Below, in pieces: positions 1 through 6,777 of a DNA stretch of 64,000 nucleotides (positions within the stretch are counted from its first letter, which is position 1; each line of letters starts with the position of its first letter). A model generated the notes under the pieces. It worked only from the letters and a program-made list of their open reading frames with translations. It was not told where the DNA came from and made no database searches. The position numbers and the translations under genes were made by a program. This stretch comes from Nocardiopsis sp. NRRL B-16309 (GTDB lineage: Bacteria; Actinomycetota; Actinomycetes; Streptosporangiales; Streptosporangiaceae): positions 1 through 64,000 of the forward strand of contig NZ_LGEC01000049.1 of NCBI RefSeq assembly GCF_001279585.1. Reading direction: 5' to 3'.

Positions 1-291
1 GGAGACCGTGGTGTCGGAGTCCCACTTGACCGAGATGCGACCGGTCGAGCCGCTCGGCGACCAGTAGGTGCCCATGTCACCGTCGACGGCGTTGCCGTAG
101 CTGGTGCCACTGGCCTTGCTGGAGCCGTCGGCACCCGCACCGATGCTGAGGTTCGTGCCGTCGTTCTGCGTGGCGAAGCCCGTGGCGCCGTCGGCCTGCG
201 CCGACACCGCGGTCATCGGCACGACGAGCGCCGCCGCCAGAGTCGCCGTGGCCAGCGTCGGCACGAGCCGACGCGAGATCGATCGTCTCAC
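1..291 (-). CDS. Exported protein, N-terminal part only
   Basis: Only the first 97 codons are in the window; the gene runs off the left edge. The GTG start at 291 has AAGGT about 8 bases upstream. Residues 1-34 form a Sec signal peptide: basic RRSISRR, then a hydrophobic Ala/Leu/Val core, then a likely AQA cleavage site. The mature part begins ATGFATQNDG and contains GNAVDGDMGTYWSPSG, which resembles the start of discoidin-like or carbohydrate-binding domains in secreted actinobacterial enzymes such as pectate lyases. The exact enzyme cannot be told. The operator-bearing promoter upstream fits a sugar-regulated hydrolase. GC content is like the core chromosome, so I place it outside the island. 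Confidence 0.75.
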   Translation of the reverse strand, partial: MRRSISRRLVPTLATATLAAALVVPMTAVSAQADGATGFATQNDGTNLSIGAGADGSSKASGTSYGNAVDGDMGTYWSPSGSTGRISVKWDSDTTVS

Positions 292-336
292 CGCTTACCT
301 TCCCTCGATGATGAGCTGTGACGTGCTGCACAACCG

Positions 337-365
337 AGCGTCAGAGAAAGCGCTTTCCTTGTCAA
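337..365 (-). promoter_or_regulatory. Promoter with LacI-type operator
   Basis: On the minus strand a TTGACA -35 box (360-365) is followed by a perfect 12-base palindrome GAAAGCGCTTTC (346-357) in the spacer and a weak -10 (337-342). An operator between -35 and -10 is a standard repression layout. The palindrome resembles LacI-family operators of carbohydrate genes in actinobacteria. No LacI gene is in the window. Confidence 0.55.
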
Positions 366-636
366 GGGGGGTTAATGCAACCGTTTGTAAGGCGTTCCAG
401 CGTCACGAAGGCTTGTCAGGCTGTTGACCTGCGGGTAAACGGAGTCCGGCGGCGGATTCGACATTGAACTGCTCGACTGCTGCAACCGCTTGGAGCGCCC
501 CGCCCACCCCGACGATCGCCGCGAACCGGCCGCAGGGGGGTGCCTCGGGGGGTTCGGGGGGTCTCCCCCCGGGAAACACGAAGGACGACCCGGTGAGGCG
601 GCCGAAGGCCCCCGAGCAGGGTCGTCTCAGAGTCGA
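366..636. other. Non-coding stretch, probable left flank of the island
   Basis: No convincing gene is seen. The stretch holds a G/C-run hairpin (six G at 556-561, loop TCT, six C at 565-570). Reading frames across it have poor codon patterns. It separates the chromosomal exported-protein gene from the mobile-element genes, so the left junction of the island probably lies here or just to the right. Confidence 0.4.
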
Positions 637-1062
637 GTGGACCCTGGGCAAACTAACTACAACCCTGTCCAGCTCGCCGCCAAGCTCGAAGCCCTCCTCC
701 GCGAGCTGCCCGCACCGACAGCGTCCCTCCCCCAGCGCAAGAAGCCCACGAAGAAGCCGGGCACCGCGAAGCGCCTCAAGCCGCACGAGGTAGACGAGCT
801 GATCGCCACCTACCAGGCAGGCACGAACGTCTACAAGCTAGGAGAACGCTTCGGCATCAACCGGCAGACGGTAAGCACCATCCTCAAGCGCCACGGCGTC
901 CAGATCCGCAAGCGTAGCTTGACCGAGGAGGAGATCGACGAAGCCGTGCAATTCTACGGTCAGGGCTGGTCCCTGACGCGGATCGGGCAGCACTTCGGGG
1001 TAGACAGCCGGACGGTGAGGAGTCGGTTGCTGGAGCGCGGGGTGCGCATCAGCAAGCGCTAA
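637..1062 (+). CDS. Small DNA-binding protein with two resolvase-type helix-turn-helix repeats
   Basis: About 141 residues from the GTG at 637. Residues 48-90 and 95-138 are two similar helix-turn-helix units (GTNVYKLGERFGINRQTVS and WSLTRIGQHFGVDSRTVRS), the type found at the C terminus of small serine recombinases and in stand-alone homologues. A Lys-rich linker (QRKKPTKKPGTAKR) precedes them. No catalytic recombinase domain is present. The start is uncertain: the frame stays open to 490 but codon use there is poor and no ribosome site is visible, so this may be a remnant of a larger recombinase. It ends 16 bases from the convergent cyclase gene. Confidence 0.5.
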   Translation: MDPGQTNYNPVQLAAKLEALLRELPAPTASLPQRKKPTKKPGTAKRLKPHEVDELIATYQAGTNVYKLGERFGINRQTVSTILKRHGVQIRKRSLTEEEIDEAVQFYGQGWSLTRIGQHFGVDSRTVRSRLLERGVRISKR

Positions 1063-1078
1063 ATGAGTCTCCGGAGAG

Positions 1079-1771
1079 TCAGGCAAGCGGCCACCAGTAA
1101 GTAGAACCGTAGACCTGATAACCAAGACTAGTCGAATGATTCCTCCACATGCCTTCTCCGTTTTTACTCAACTTCGTTGAATCAGACAGGTTCTCATATA
1201 CATTCTTGGTGATATAAGTCGGGAAATTTGAATCGAGAGCGGCCATCTTCGCTGCATTATTGGCGGCGTTCCCAACCCAAACCAAGTCGTTACTACCCCG
1301 GATTCCCGTTCGCGCCACAAAAAGAGAAGAGGAATCAACTCCAACCTTCTGCTTGAGCACATAATTGTCCTTGGGGTACCGTGATTCAATGGCTGGCTGT
1401 AGTATATATTTCACAGACCAATTAATTTTCAAAGCGGTCTTCACGGCATCATCACGCCTTGTGTCGCCAACATAGACCGCCATGACCCTGTCTCCGTCAT
1501 ACGCCGTAATCACTCCCCCATGGGCCCGAATTATTCGTGCAGCACAGTACAGATAGTTCTTGTAAACCTCAGCTGCAAACCAATCTTTGTACCCCTTGAC
1601 CAAACCAGTGGATTCCGCAAGGTCAGCATACAAGACAGCTCCGTCAATCACGACAGCCTGATTGGCCAAGGCGATATCTGGCGTCTCGGGAACCTTCCTC
1701 CCCTCACGCCTGTCCCAGGCGCCCCGATGGGTTTTCTTCACATACTCTTCCAACTCATCCTTGAGACTCAT
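1079..1771 (-). CDS. pycC: Pycsar-like nucleotide cyclase
   Basis: This 230-residue protein is a single class III nucleotidyl cyclase domain. Visible marks are the first metal Asp in VLYADLAEST (D50), the second in TAYDGDRVMA (D94) and the transition-state region VWVGNAANNAAKM with N171; the usual Arg four residues on is Lys175. The short stand-alone form, the N terminus ending in DGAVLYADLAEST and the C-terminal WWPLA are typical of the cyclases of Pycsar anti-phage systems, which make cCMP or cUMP on infection. The start has GGAAGGTGA upstream, and it lies three bases after the stop of the effector gene, so both are in one operon. Which nucleotide it uses cannot be read from sequence. Confidence 0.85.
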   Translation of the reverse strand: MSLKDELEEYVKKTHRGAWDRREGRKVPETPDIALANQAVVIDGAVLYADLAESTGLVKGYKDWFAAEVYKNYLYCAARIIRAHGGVITAYDGDRVMAVYVGDTRRDDAVKTALKINWSVKYILQPAIESRYPKDNYVLKQKVGVDSSSLFVARTGIRGSNDLVWVGNAANNAAKMAALDSNFPTYITKNVYENLSDSTKLSKNGEGMWRNHSTSLGYQVYGSTYWWPLA

Positions 1772-1774
1772 ACT

Positions 1775-3085
1775 TCACCTTCCCAGAAAACTTGAAATCA
1801 ACAAGAGGAGTATCGCCAAACCCGACAACACCAAAGCAGAACGAACGAACCGGTACTTGCGAATGACTACGTGTGACATCCTCCAAAGTTGATGCTGGTT
1901 CCTGGAGGAAGAGGCTCCACGCTGATCACTGAAAGCTTCCTGAAAAGTGTCAAGCTCCTTGAACGTAGCCACATGACCCCAATAGTAGATGCCATTCACA
2001 GCATCCACATTGGTATATCTAGGCCAGATTGCAGCTGCGGCACATACAACTGAAACTCCTGCCATTACTGCACCAATCCACCACGCAACTTCCCATACAC
2101 CGTTAAGCTTCTCTGGCCCCCAATTACTTGCGAAGATACCCCCCAACAAAGCACCGAATCCAACTCCTAGAGCAGCCAGAATCATAGATGCCTTGTGATC
2201 AGCCAAGGCAACTTCTGCTCTAGCTTCTGCAAGCATCACTGAGGCTAAAGTATCGTTTTCTTCGCCATCCAAATTTTGACCGCCTTCACTAGGGACACCC
2301 AAAAGTTCGTTTCCCTCTTTTTTAGCATTTCCCGCAAGTGGTTCGGATTTAGCCGCTAGAGTAACATGAACTGCAACCAACTGCCGAGCACTTAGAATGA
2401 CTTTCCCTCTGCCAGGAATATCTTTGAGTTCTTTCCCGCCCGGGGGCCTGTATTTAAGTGGAGCTTGGAGAACAAGATCTCGGTCAGCAGACTCTTCGAC
2501 CTCGGGACTCGATGAATACAACACGCCACGAAAAAGACTTCCATCTTCAAGCCAGCAATCGAGGTGATACTCGGCTCGATCCTTATCTTCAGACTTCAAG
2601 TAATTATGCTGATGAAACACACGACGCCAAGATGACCAATTAGGGTCGAAGCTATTCACCCTAGGCAAGAAGCGGCGAACATACACAGGAATAGCGGTAG
2701 TGCTATGCAGTTTTTCAATTACTCGTCTCCGAGTCCATCCACCGAAGGTGACCAAATCATGGAGAACAAAGCCCAACAGGCATGCGACAGCCACAGTCCC
2801 AATAAACCACCACCACAGGTCCATATAGTTTTCAGCAACATGAGAGCTAAAATTCTCAATCAAAGCAGAAAAATCAGGGATCCACTTTGGCCAGATCAAG
2901 CCAATCAAGAGAAGCAGGGACACCACCACGGCGTCACACAAGACGCTGACCGCCGCAATCAAAACCGTGTCACGAAAGGCAGATACTTGCCGCGTCGGCC
3001 TAAGAGACTCTCGCCTCAGAACAAAGCAAATACCCGGGCCAATAAGGATCACGAAGAGCAGCAGCGCGATCGGTGTAGTTGGCAT
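1775..3085 (-). CDS. pycTM: DUF6338-PycTM fusion: membrane effector of a Pycsar-like system
   Basis: The 436-residue protein has two parts. Residues 1-250 resemble the DUF6338 membrane family: helices near 5-22, 39-66 and 90-112, then a soluble part with WLEDGSLFRGVLYSSSPE. Residues 282-436 match the Pycsar membrane effector: AEVALADHKASMILAALG, helices near 302-322 and 331-353, the IWPRYTN and YYWGHVATF region, RKYRFVRSALVL and a last helix (416-433). Known PycTM effectors have mainly the second part; they bind the cyclic pyrimidine and damage the membrane. Here six helices would be present. The start has GAGG nine bases upstream. It sits between a small Pro-rich gene and the cyclase. The domain calls are by motif memory. 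Confidence 0.8.
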   Translation of the reverse strand: MPTTPIALLLFVILIGPGICFVLRRESLRPTRQVSAFRDTVLIAAVSVLCDAVVVSLLLLIGLIWPKWIPDFSALIENFSSHVAENYMDLWWWFIGTVAVACLLGFVLHDLVTFGGWTRRRVIEKLHSTTAIPVYVRRFLPRVNSFDPNWSSWRRVFHQHNYLKSEDKDRAEYHLDCWLEDGSLFRGVLYSSSPEVEESADRDLVLQAPLKYRPPGGKELKDIPGRGKVILSARQLVAVHVTLAAKSEPLAGNAKKEGNELLGVPSEGGQNLDGEENDTLASVMLAEARAEVALADHKASMILAALGVGFGALLGGIFASNWGPEKLNGVWEVAWWIGAVMAGVSVVCAAAAIWPRYTNVDAVNGIYYWGHVATFKELDTFQEAFSDQRGASSSRNQHQLWRMSHVVIRKYRFVRSALVLSGLAILLLLISSFLGR

Positions 3086-3120
3086 CAGCCCTCAGAACTC
3101 CATACCAGATATTCAGGTAT

Positions 3121-3294
3121 TTAACTGTCATCGCCAGAGTCGGAGGACTCAGCAGGTGGAGGAGGAGGCGGCGGGCCGTCTTCTAGCTGGGATTGAGTAG
3201 CGCCAGGTGCAAGCTCAGATCCTCTCTTCTCGCCTTGAGAACTCACCTCAACGTAGCGCACAGCATCATTAGAATCCTTCCCCTTATTAGCCAT
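3121..3294 (-). CDS. Small acidic proline-rich protein, first gene of the Pycsar-like operon
   Basis: 57 residues, starting MANKGKDSND at an ATG with a good GGAGAGGAAG site. There is no membrane helix; the C-terminal half is disordered, with seven consecutive prolines followed by an acidic/Ser tail (ESSDSGDDS). A longer form from an upstream start is possible but the ribosome site favours 3294. It lies 35 bases before the DUF6338-PycTM gene and on the same strand. I recall short Pro-rich proteins next to DUF6338 genes in actinomycetes, which would make it a partner of that half of the effector; this is inference. Confidence 0.6.
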   Translation of the reverse strand: MANKGKDSNDAVRYVEVSSQGEKRGSELAPGATQSQLEDGPPPPPPPAESSDSGDDS

Positions 3295-3445
3295 AACAAT
3301 CTTCCTCTCCAGAAAACAAGAATTAGAATATGAAGAGCGATGTAGTCCCCACCCTTCCCTATCCATGATACCCCCGGAACCGTGTTTCACTCCAGACCGA
3401 AAGAGTTCCCATCTGGCCAGTTGAGGGCACTTAACCCACCAAAAG

Positions 3446-3481
3446 CCAACGACGCCCTCAGCACCGTGAGGACGCCGTTGG
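3446..3481 (-). terminator. Hairpin downstream of the 3497-4027 gene
   Basis: Two 15-base arms (3446-3460 and 3467-3481) with two mismatches and a six-base loop. It lies just after the stop of the minus-strand gene at 3497, so it probably ends that transcript before the Pycsar-like operon. No T-run follows, which is common in actinobacteria. Confidence 0.55.
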
Positions 3482-3496
3482 TCACCCTGCGTCAGA

Positions 3497-4027
3497 TCAC
3501 CCCCGCCGTTCCTTCGCCAACTCCTCCAGGCCGTAGCGCTCGACGTGGTCAGGGTTGTTCAGGTCGATGGTGCGCAGACCCTCGCCCTGGAGCCGCTCGT
3601 TGATCTGGTCGAAGTTCTCCCGCACGATGCGCTTCTCAGCTTCCGAGGTCTTGCCCTTCTTGGGCTTACCGGCGTGCTCGAGCGTGGCGTAGTCGATCTT
3701 CTTAGCAGTGGCGGCCGGCCGCGCAGAACGAGCAGTGACCGTCTTGGCTGTGGTGAGAAGCTTGTCCATCGGCTCATCCTGAGCCAAGGCCTCGAACTCT
3801 GACAGCTCCATCACTACCGATCGGGTGTCCTCGCCCTCCTGCTGGATCTCCAGGTGGACGAACTGCTTTTCGTTGTCGAGGTTTTCCACCTCTTCAGCCA
3901 GTGCCTCGATTTCCACCGCATCTTCACCCAAGATGGGGTGTCCGCGGACGATAACCTTTACAAGGTCTTCGTCGTTCTCGATGAACTTACCGGTCAGGTC
4001 AGAGACACGGATGACACGTTGCGCCAT
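3497..4027 (-). CDS. Unrecognised 176-residue charged protein
   Basis: Starts MAQRVIRVSDLTGKFIEND at an ATG with GGAAGGAAC upstream. The N-terminal 90 residues look like an acidic beta-rich domain; residues 95-130 are a basic linker rich in Ala, Lys and Arg (ARSARPAATAKKID, KPKKGKTSEAEKR); the C terminus (VRENFDQINERLQGEGL) is likely helical. The layout of N-terminal domain, basic linker and C-terminal helical part recalls the nucleoid protein Lsr2, but the key Lsr2 motifs (such as the RGR hook) are absent. No membrane segment. It stands alone, with a terminator hairpin after it. Function unknown. Confidence 0.6.
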   Translation of the reverse strand: MAQRVIRVSDLTGKFIENDEDLVKVIVRGHPILGEDAVEIEALAEEVENLDNEKQFVHLEIQQEGEDTRSVVMELSEFEALAQDEPMDKLLTTAKTVTARSARPAATAKKIDYATLEHAGKPKKGKTSEAEKRIVRENFDQINERLQGEGLRTIDLNNPDHVERYGLEELAKERRG

Positions 4028-4145
4028 GGGGGTTCCTTCCCAAGGGGTTTTGGTTATTGGCTACTATACCATTAAAGGCGGCCTATTGACACTAGTCACA
4101 CTAAGGCAAGGCACAAGCACACCCTTCATGGCATGACCATCTCCG

Positions 4146-5306
4146 CTATACGCTTCGGGAACTGGAGGATTTACCCTTAGCTTCAGGCGAGGGCTTAGTG
4201 TCTATCTCGCCTTCGAGCACCCACACAAACACCACACCCGAGCGCGGGAAGATCCAGCCATCGAAGCCAACTTCCACAGTTGAGGTGGGAACGGAATCGG
4301 GACGCTGAGTGATGTGTGACTTCTGAGCACTGGCGATAGGATCAAGCACGGTCATATGTCGGATGCCACTGTTGCCGTACCAGAGTTCCACCTTGACACC
4401 CTTGGCAGGTCGAGGAAAGTCGATAGCCAGGAGATGGCTGTTCTTCTGCACGAGCGCTCGGTAGGTGTAGGAGATCTTGGCTTCTTCAGAGCTCCCAGCC
4501 GCCACGCCGGTATCCACCGTGTAGGTCTGTTCATCTTTTCGTGAGGAGCGACGGATCCGTCGCTCCTCACCGTTGACGGTGAACTGCACCAACTCGAAGG
4601 ATTCCGGAGAAGCACCGTTAAGGTTGGCGATCGGCTCGAAGTACCATGCCCCGGTTGTTGTTGGATCATCGAGGAGCGTTCGGTAGTCGTCCAGATCAGA
4701 GACGGCAGAGAAGCGCATGACCGAACTGCTTGGCACGACACGGTACTCCCACCGCACAGTGGCAACGAACATCGATCCGACGCCAGCAGCAGGGCCATCT
4801 TTCCATGGGTCGAGAGCAACGGAGACGTGGACATCGTGCCAGCGTTCCGGTGCGCGGATGACTTGTTGCCGCAAGTCTGTGTAGACGTCCTCGGCGAGCT
4901 GGCGGTCTTTGAGCTGGATGGCGAGGGAGTTCCGCACTATCTGATCGAGGACCTCGGGTGAAGAGACGCGGGCGAGGTCGTCGGCGTTGAAGGCGAAGCC
5001 TTGGATCACAGCATCGCGGATAGCCGGCGCCTGTTCAGCTACAACCTGGCGGAGACGATGCATCGCCTGGGCTTCACCGTGTTCCCGGTTGATGTACTCG
5101 AAGGCGATCACGACGAGCCCGGTCGTGAGCAGCGCCACGCCGACGTCGTTGACGACGGCCGCGGAGAGTAGCTCCCACCCAGGTTGTTGCTCGGCCCAAG
5201 CAGAGAGAAGTAAAAGGGCGGTTCCAACCACGATGGCTATCACTGCAAGCAGTGTCAGCTTGGTTTTGTAGAGGGATTGGTAGAGGTTAGAGCGCCCGCT
5301 TTTCAT
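4146..5306 (-). CDS. Two-helix membrane protein of unknown function
   Basis: 386 residues. Two transmembrane helices lie near residues 13-32 and 45-67 (LTLLAVIAIVVGTALLLLSA and VGVALLTTGLVVIAFEYI), followed by a large cytoplasmic part. The start of that part (HGEAQAMHRLRQVVAEQ) is helical; the rest is mostly beta-rich and ends in a Ser/Lys tail. I do not recognise a catalytic motif. The start has no ribosome site but a strong TATACT box (minus strand) about 11 bases upstream of the ATG, so the mRNA may be nearly leaderless. Its place between likely defence genes on an island suggests, but does not show, a role in defence. Confidence 0.65.
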   Translation of the reverse strand: MKSGRSNLYQSLYKTKLTLLAVIAIVVGTALLLLSAWAEQQPGWELLSAAVVNDVGVALLTTGLVVIAFEYINREHGEAQAMHRLRQVVAEQAPAIRDAVIQGFAFNADDLARVSSPEVLDQIVRNSLAIQLKDRQLAEDVYTDLRQQVIRAPERWHDVHVSVALDPWKDGPAAGVGSMFVATVRWEYRVVPSSSVMRFSAVSDLDDYRTLLDDPTTTGAWYFEPIANLNGASPESFELVQFTVNGEERRIRRSSRKDEQTYTVDTGVAAGSSEEAKISYTYRALVQKNSHLLAIDFPRPAKGVKVELWYGNSGIRHMTVLDPIASAQKSHITQRPDSVPTSTVEVGFDGWIFPRSGVVFVWVLEGEIDTKPSPEAKGKSSSSRSV

Positions 5307-5330
5307 ATACGTGTATTAGTATAACATTAA
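5307..5330 (-). promoter_or_regulatory. AT-rich promoter of the two-helix membrane protein
   Basis: Reading the minus strand, TATACT is placed so that transcription would begin within a few bases of the ATG at 5306. The box overlaps an inverted repeat with TATAC and GTATA arms, a possible operator. The region is much richer in A+T than its surroundings. Confidence 0.4.
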
Positions 5331-5701
5331 TTGCATATATGGCCTAGATTCTTCATTTGCTGACGCTGTGCCTCGGCCGAACACCTCCTCCAGGAGGATG
5401 CTCGCACCTTCATTACACGAGGGGTGACACGACCGCGGTCGGTGTTCTTCTGGGTCACACCGGGTCACAGCGGTTCCCCTTCCTCCCTGAGCGGTTGGTG
5501 GGCCGGCGACAGCGCCGAGCGGGCGATCTGGTCGCCCAGGTCCAGGAGTGCGGACAGGGGCTATCGCGCGCTGGCACGGAACGCCTGATGCGCTCCAGCC
5601 CGCTCCGGGCACACCGAAGGCCTCGGACCAACACGAGTCCGAGGCCCTGGAGGACGGGTCTAGGGAGTTGCCGTCCTTGCGCCTACTCAATAGCGGATCA
5701 G
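5331..5701. other. Non-coding stretch with a terminator-like hairpin
   Basis: No supported gene. Open frames here have irregular composition and no ribosome sites. One minus-strand frame gives a short protein-like piece (ALLDLGDQIARSALSPAH) ending in a stop near 5472, perhaps the remnant of a lost gene. The hairpin at 5619-5646 is listed separately. Confidence 0.4.
5619..5646 (-). terminator. Perfect 10-base-pair hairpin after the Gly-rich peptide gene
   Basis: Arms GGCCTCGGAC (5619-5628) and GTCCGAGGCC (5637-5646) with an eight-base loop. It lies about 55 bases downstream of the minus-strand peptide gene at 5702 and is a likely terminator for it. No T-run. Confidence 0.5.
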
Positions 5702-5755
5702 CTACTTGCCACCGCCGGTACCGCCGCCGTTGCCACCACCAAGGTTGGGGGTCAT
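5702..5755 (-). CDS. 17-residue Gly-rich peptide
   Basis: A very short reading frame encoding MTPNLGGGNGGGTGGGK. It deserves notice because the ribosome site AGGAGGTGA (5763-5771) is ideal in sequence and spacing and a hairpin follows the stop, which together make a complete small transcription unit. Nine of 17 residues are Gly. No processing enzyme or transporter is adjacent on the same strand, so I do not call it a peptide natural product precursor. It could also be a leader peptide. Function unknown. Confidence 0.45.
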   Translation of the reverse strand: MTPNLGGGNGGGTGGGK

Positions 5756-5838
5756 GGTTGTCTCACCTCCTCGAAGCACAGACAGGGCACGGCTCATGTG
5801 CCCTGCTGAGGACATGTGCCGAGGTCTGTCGGCAGAGC

Positions 5839-5844
5839 TAGAAT
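5839..5844 (+). promoter_or_regulatory. Candidate -10 box upstream of the XRE gene
   Basis: TAGAAT on the plus strand fits the actinobacterial -10 pattern and lies immediately before the operator array. Binding of the regulator to the array would block transcription downstream. A -35 box is not clear. Confidence 0.35.
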
Positions 5845-5851
5845 AGGACAC

Positions 5852-5911
5852 ATAGTCTCTAGACGTATAGTCATTAGACGCATGGTCTCTGGATCTTTCG
5901 TCTTGGGACGT
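5852..5911. repeat. Four tandem 15-base operator-like repeats
   Basis: Four head-to-tail units of exactly 15 bases: ATAGTCTCTAGACGT, ATAGTCATTAGACGC, ATGGTCTCTGGATCT and TTCGTCTTGGGACGT. Each has a small dyad of the form GTCT-NN-AGAC, perfect in the first and decaying to the right. The array ends 16 bases before the ATG of the XRE gene. Spaced dyads directly upstream of an XRE gene are what one expects of binding sites for the gene's own product, as in the C-boxes of restriction-modification controllers. Confidence 0.7.
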
Positions 5912-5927
5912 ATGTGGTTGGGCCATC

Positions 5928-6167
5928 ATGCCTGCTCAACCCATCTCAGAAGCCGCCCAGACGTTCGGGGCGCGTGTCCGCGCCCGCCGCCAAGAACTCG
6001 GCAAGAGCCAAGAACAGCTCGCCGACGCCTCTGGGCTGCACTGGACCTTCGTCGGCCAGGTGGAGCGGGGACGCCGCAACCTGAGCCTGCACAACCTGCT
6101 GAAGCTCGCAGAGGGGTTGCAGGTAGATCCTGGGGAACTGGTGCAAGGACTGCGAGCCGAGGAGTGA
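5928..6167 (+). CDS. XRE-family controller-like regulator
   Basis: 79 residues that are almost entirely one XRE helix-turn-helix domain (FGARVRARRQELGKSQEQLA ... LHWTFVGQVERGRRNLSL ... LLKLAEGLQVDPGELV). The size and form match controller (C) proteins of restriction-modification systems. The ATG at 5928 follows the four-repeat array by 16 bases, so autoregulation is likely. The next gene, a PD-(D/E)XK-type protein, begins 13 bases after the stop and shares the transcript. Confidence 0.8.
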   Translation: MPAQPISEAAQTFGARVRARRQELGKSQEQLADASGLHWTFVGQVERGRRNLSLHNLLKLAEGLQVDPGELVQGLRAEE

Positions 6168-6180
6168 CGGTAACGCGAGT

Positions 6181-6777
6181 ATGAGGACCTGGCTGAAATC
6201 TGACGCTTGGCAAGCACTAGCAACTGAGCTTCGCAGCTACCGACAGCTCGGTCTTGGCCCTCTCCTCACCGAGGACGCTGTCCGCTTCGCCACAGCCCGG
6301 ATGCTGGTCGAACACGGCAGTGACCCACAAGACCTACGAGTCGAGCTGCCACACCCTGAACTCAAGGGTTCTCGCATCGACCTTGTGGTCGGTCAACCGC
6401 CCAGCGCCTTCATCGAGTTCAAGTACCCGCGGGAACCCAATGAGAAGAACGCGGCATGGACGATGACCTTAGGAGAGGTTCTCAAGGACTTCTACCGCTT
6501 GGCGGCTTGCCCTGGAGCAGCGGAACGGCTGTTCGTCTATGTGGAGACACCTCGCCTGCGGCGCTACATGGCAGGGATCGCGCAGCGTCACGGTATCGCC
6601 CTCGATGTTGACGAAGTCGTACTCCCGCCCGATGCCATGGCACAGCTACCGATGACAGCCAGACGCAGCATCGGGGTGGAGCTCCCTACGTCGTACGTCA
6701 GGGCGCGGCGGAGCGTAGCTGTGGATGTAGATGACGGCCTTCGACTCAACGTCTACCAGGTTGACCCACATCTCTAG
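6181..6777 (+). CDS. PD-(D/E)XK nuclease-like protein
   Basis: 198 residues. The core GSRIDLVVG...SAFIEFKYPRE gives D67, E79 and K81, the spacing of the PD-(D/E)XK nuclease active site, with E56 or E60 possibly contributing. An N-terminal helix pair (AVRFATARMLVEHG) precedes the beta core, as in many restriction-type folds. I do not recognise a named family. It follows an XRE controller with its own operator array. No methylase is adjacent, but an MT-A70 methylase is encoded 12 kb away on the same island. It could be a restriction or nucleic-acid-degrading defence enzyme; the substrate is unknown. Confidence 0.65.
   Translation: MRTWLKSDAWQALATELRSYRQLGLGPLLTEDAVRFATARMLVEHGSDPQDLRVELPHPELKGSRIDLVVGQPPSAFIEFKYPREPNEKNAAWTMTLGEVLKDFYRLAACPGAAERLFVYVETPRLRRYMAGIAQRHGIALDVDEVVLPPDAMAQLPMTARRSIGVELPTSYVRARRSVAVDVDDGLRLNVYQVDPHL

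Noticed and set aside
490..636. N-terminal extension of the double helix-turn-helix protein
   Set aside because: Runs of Gly and Pro from a G/C hairpin and no ribosome site; the coding pattern begins near 637.
3497..4027. Lsr2 homologue
   Set aside because: N-terminal start and domain order are similar at first sight, but the RGR hook and the C-terminal DNA-binding signature are absent.
5316..5690. 124-codon minus-strand frame
   Set aside because: Biased, disordered composition, no ribosome site, and interrupted by a strong hairpin.
5852..5911. CRISPR array
   Set aside because: The 15-base units are directly adjacent without spacers and each has an internal dyad; no cas genes are present.
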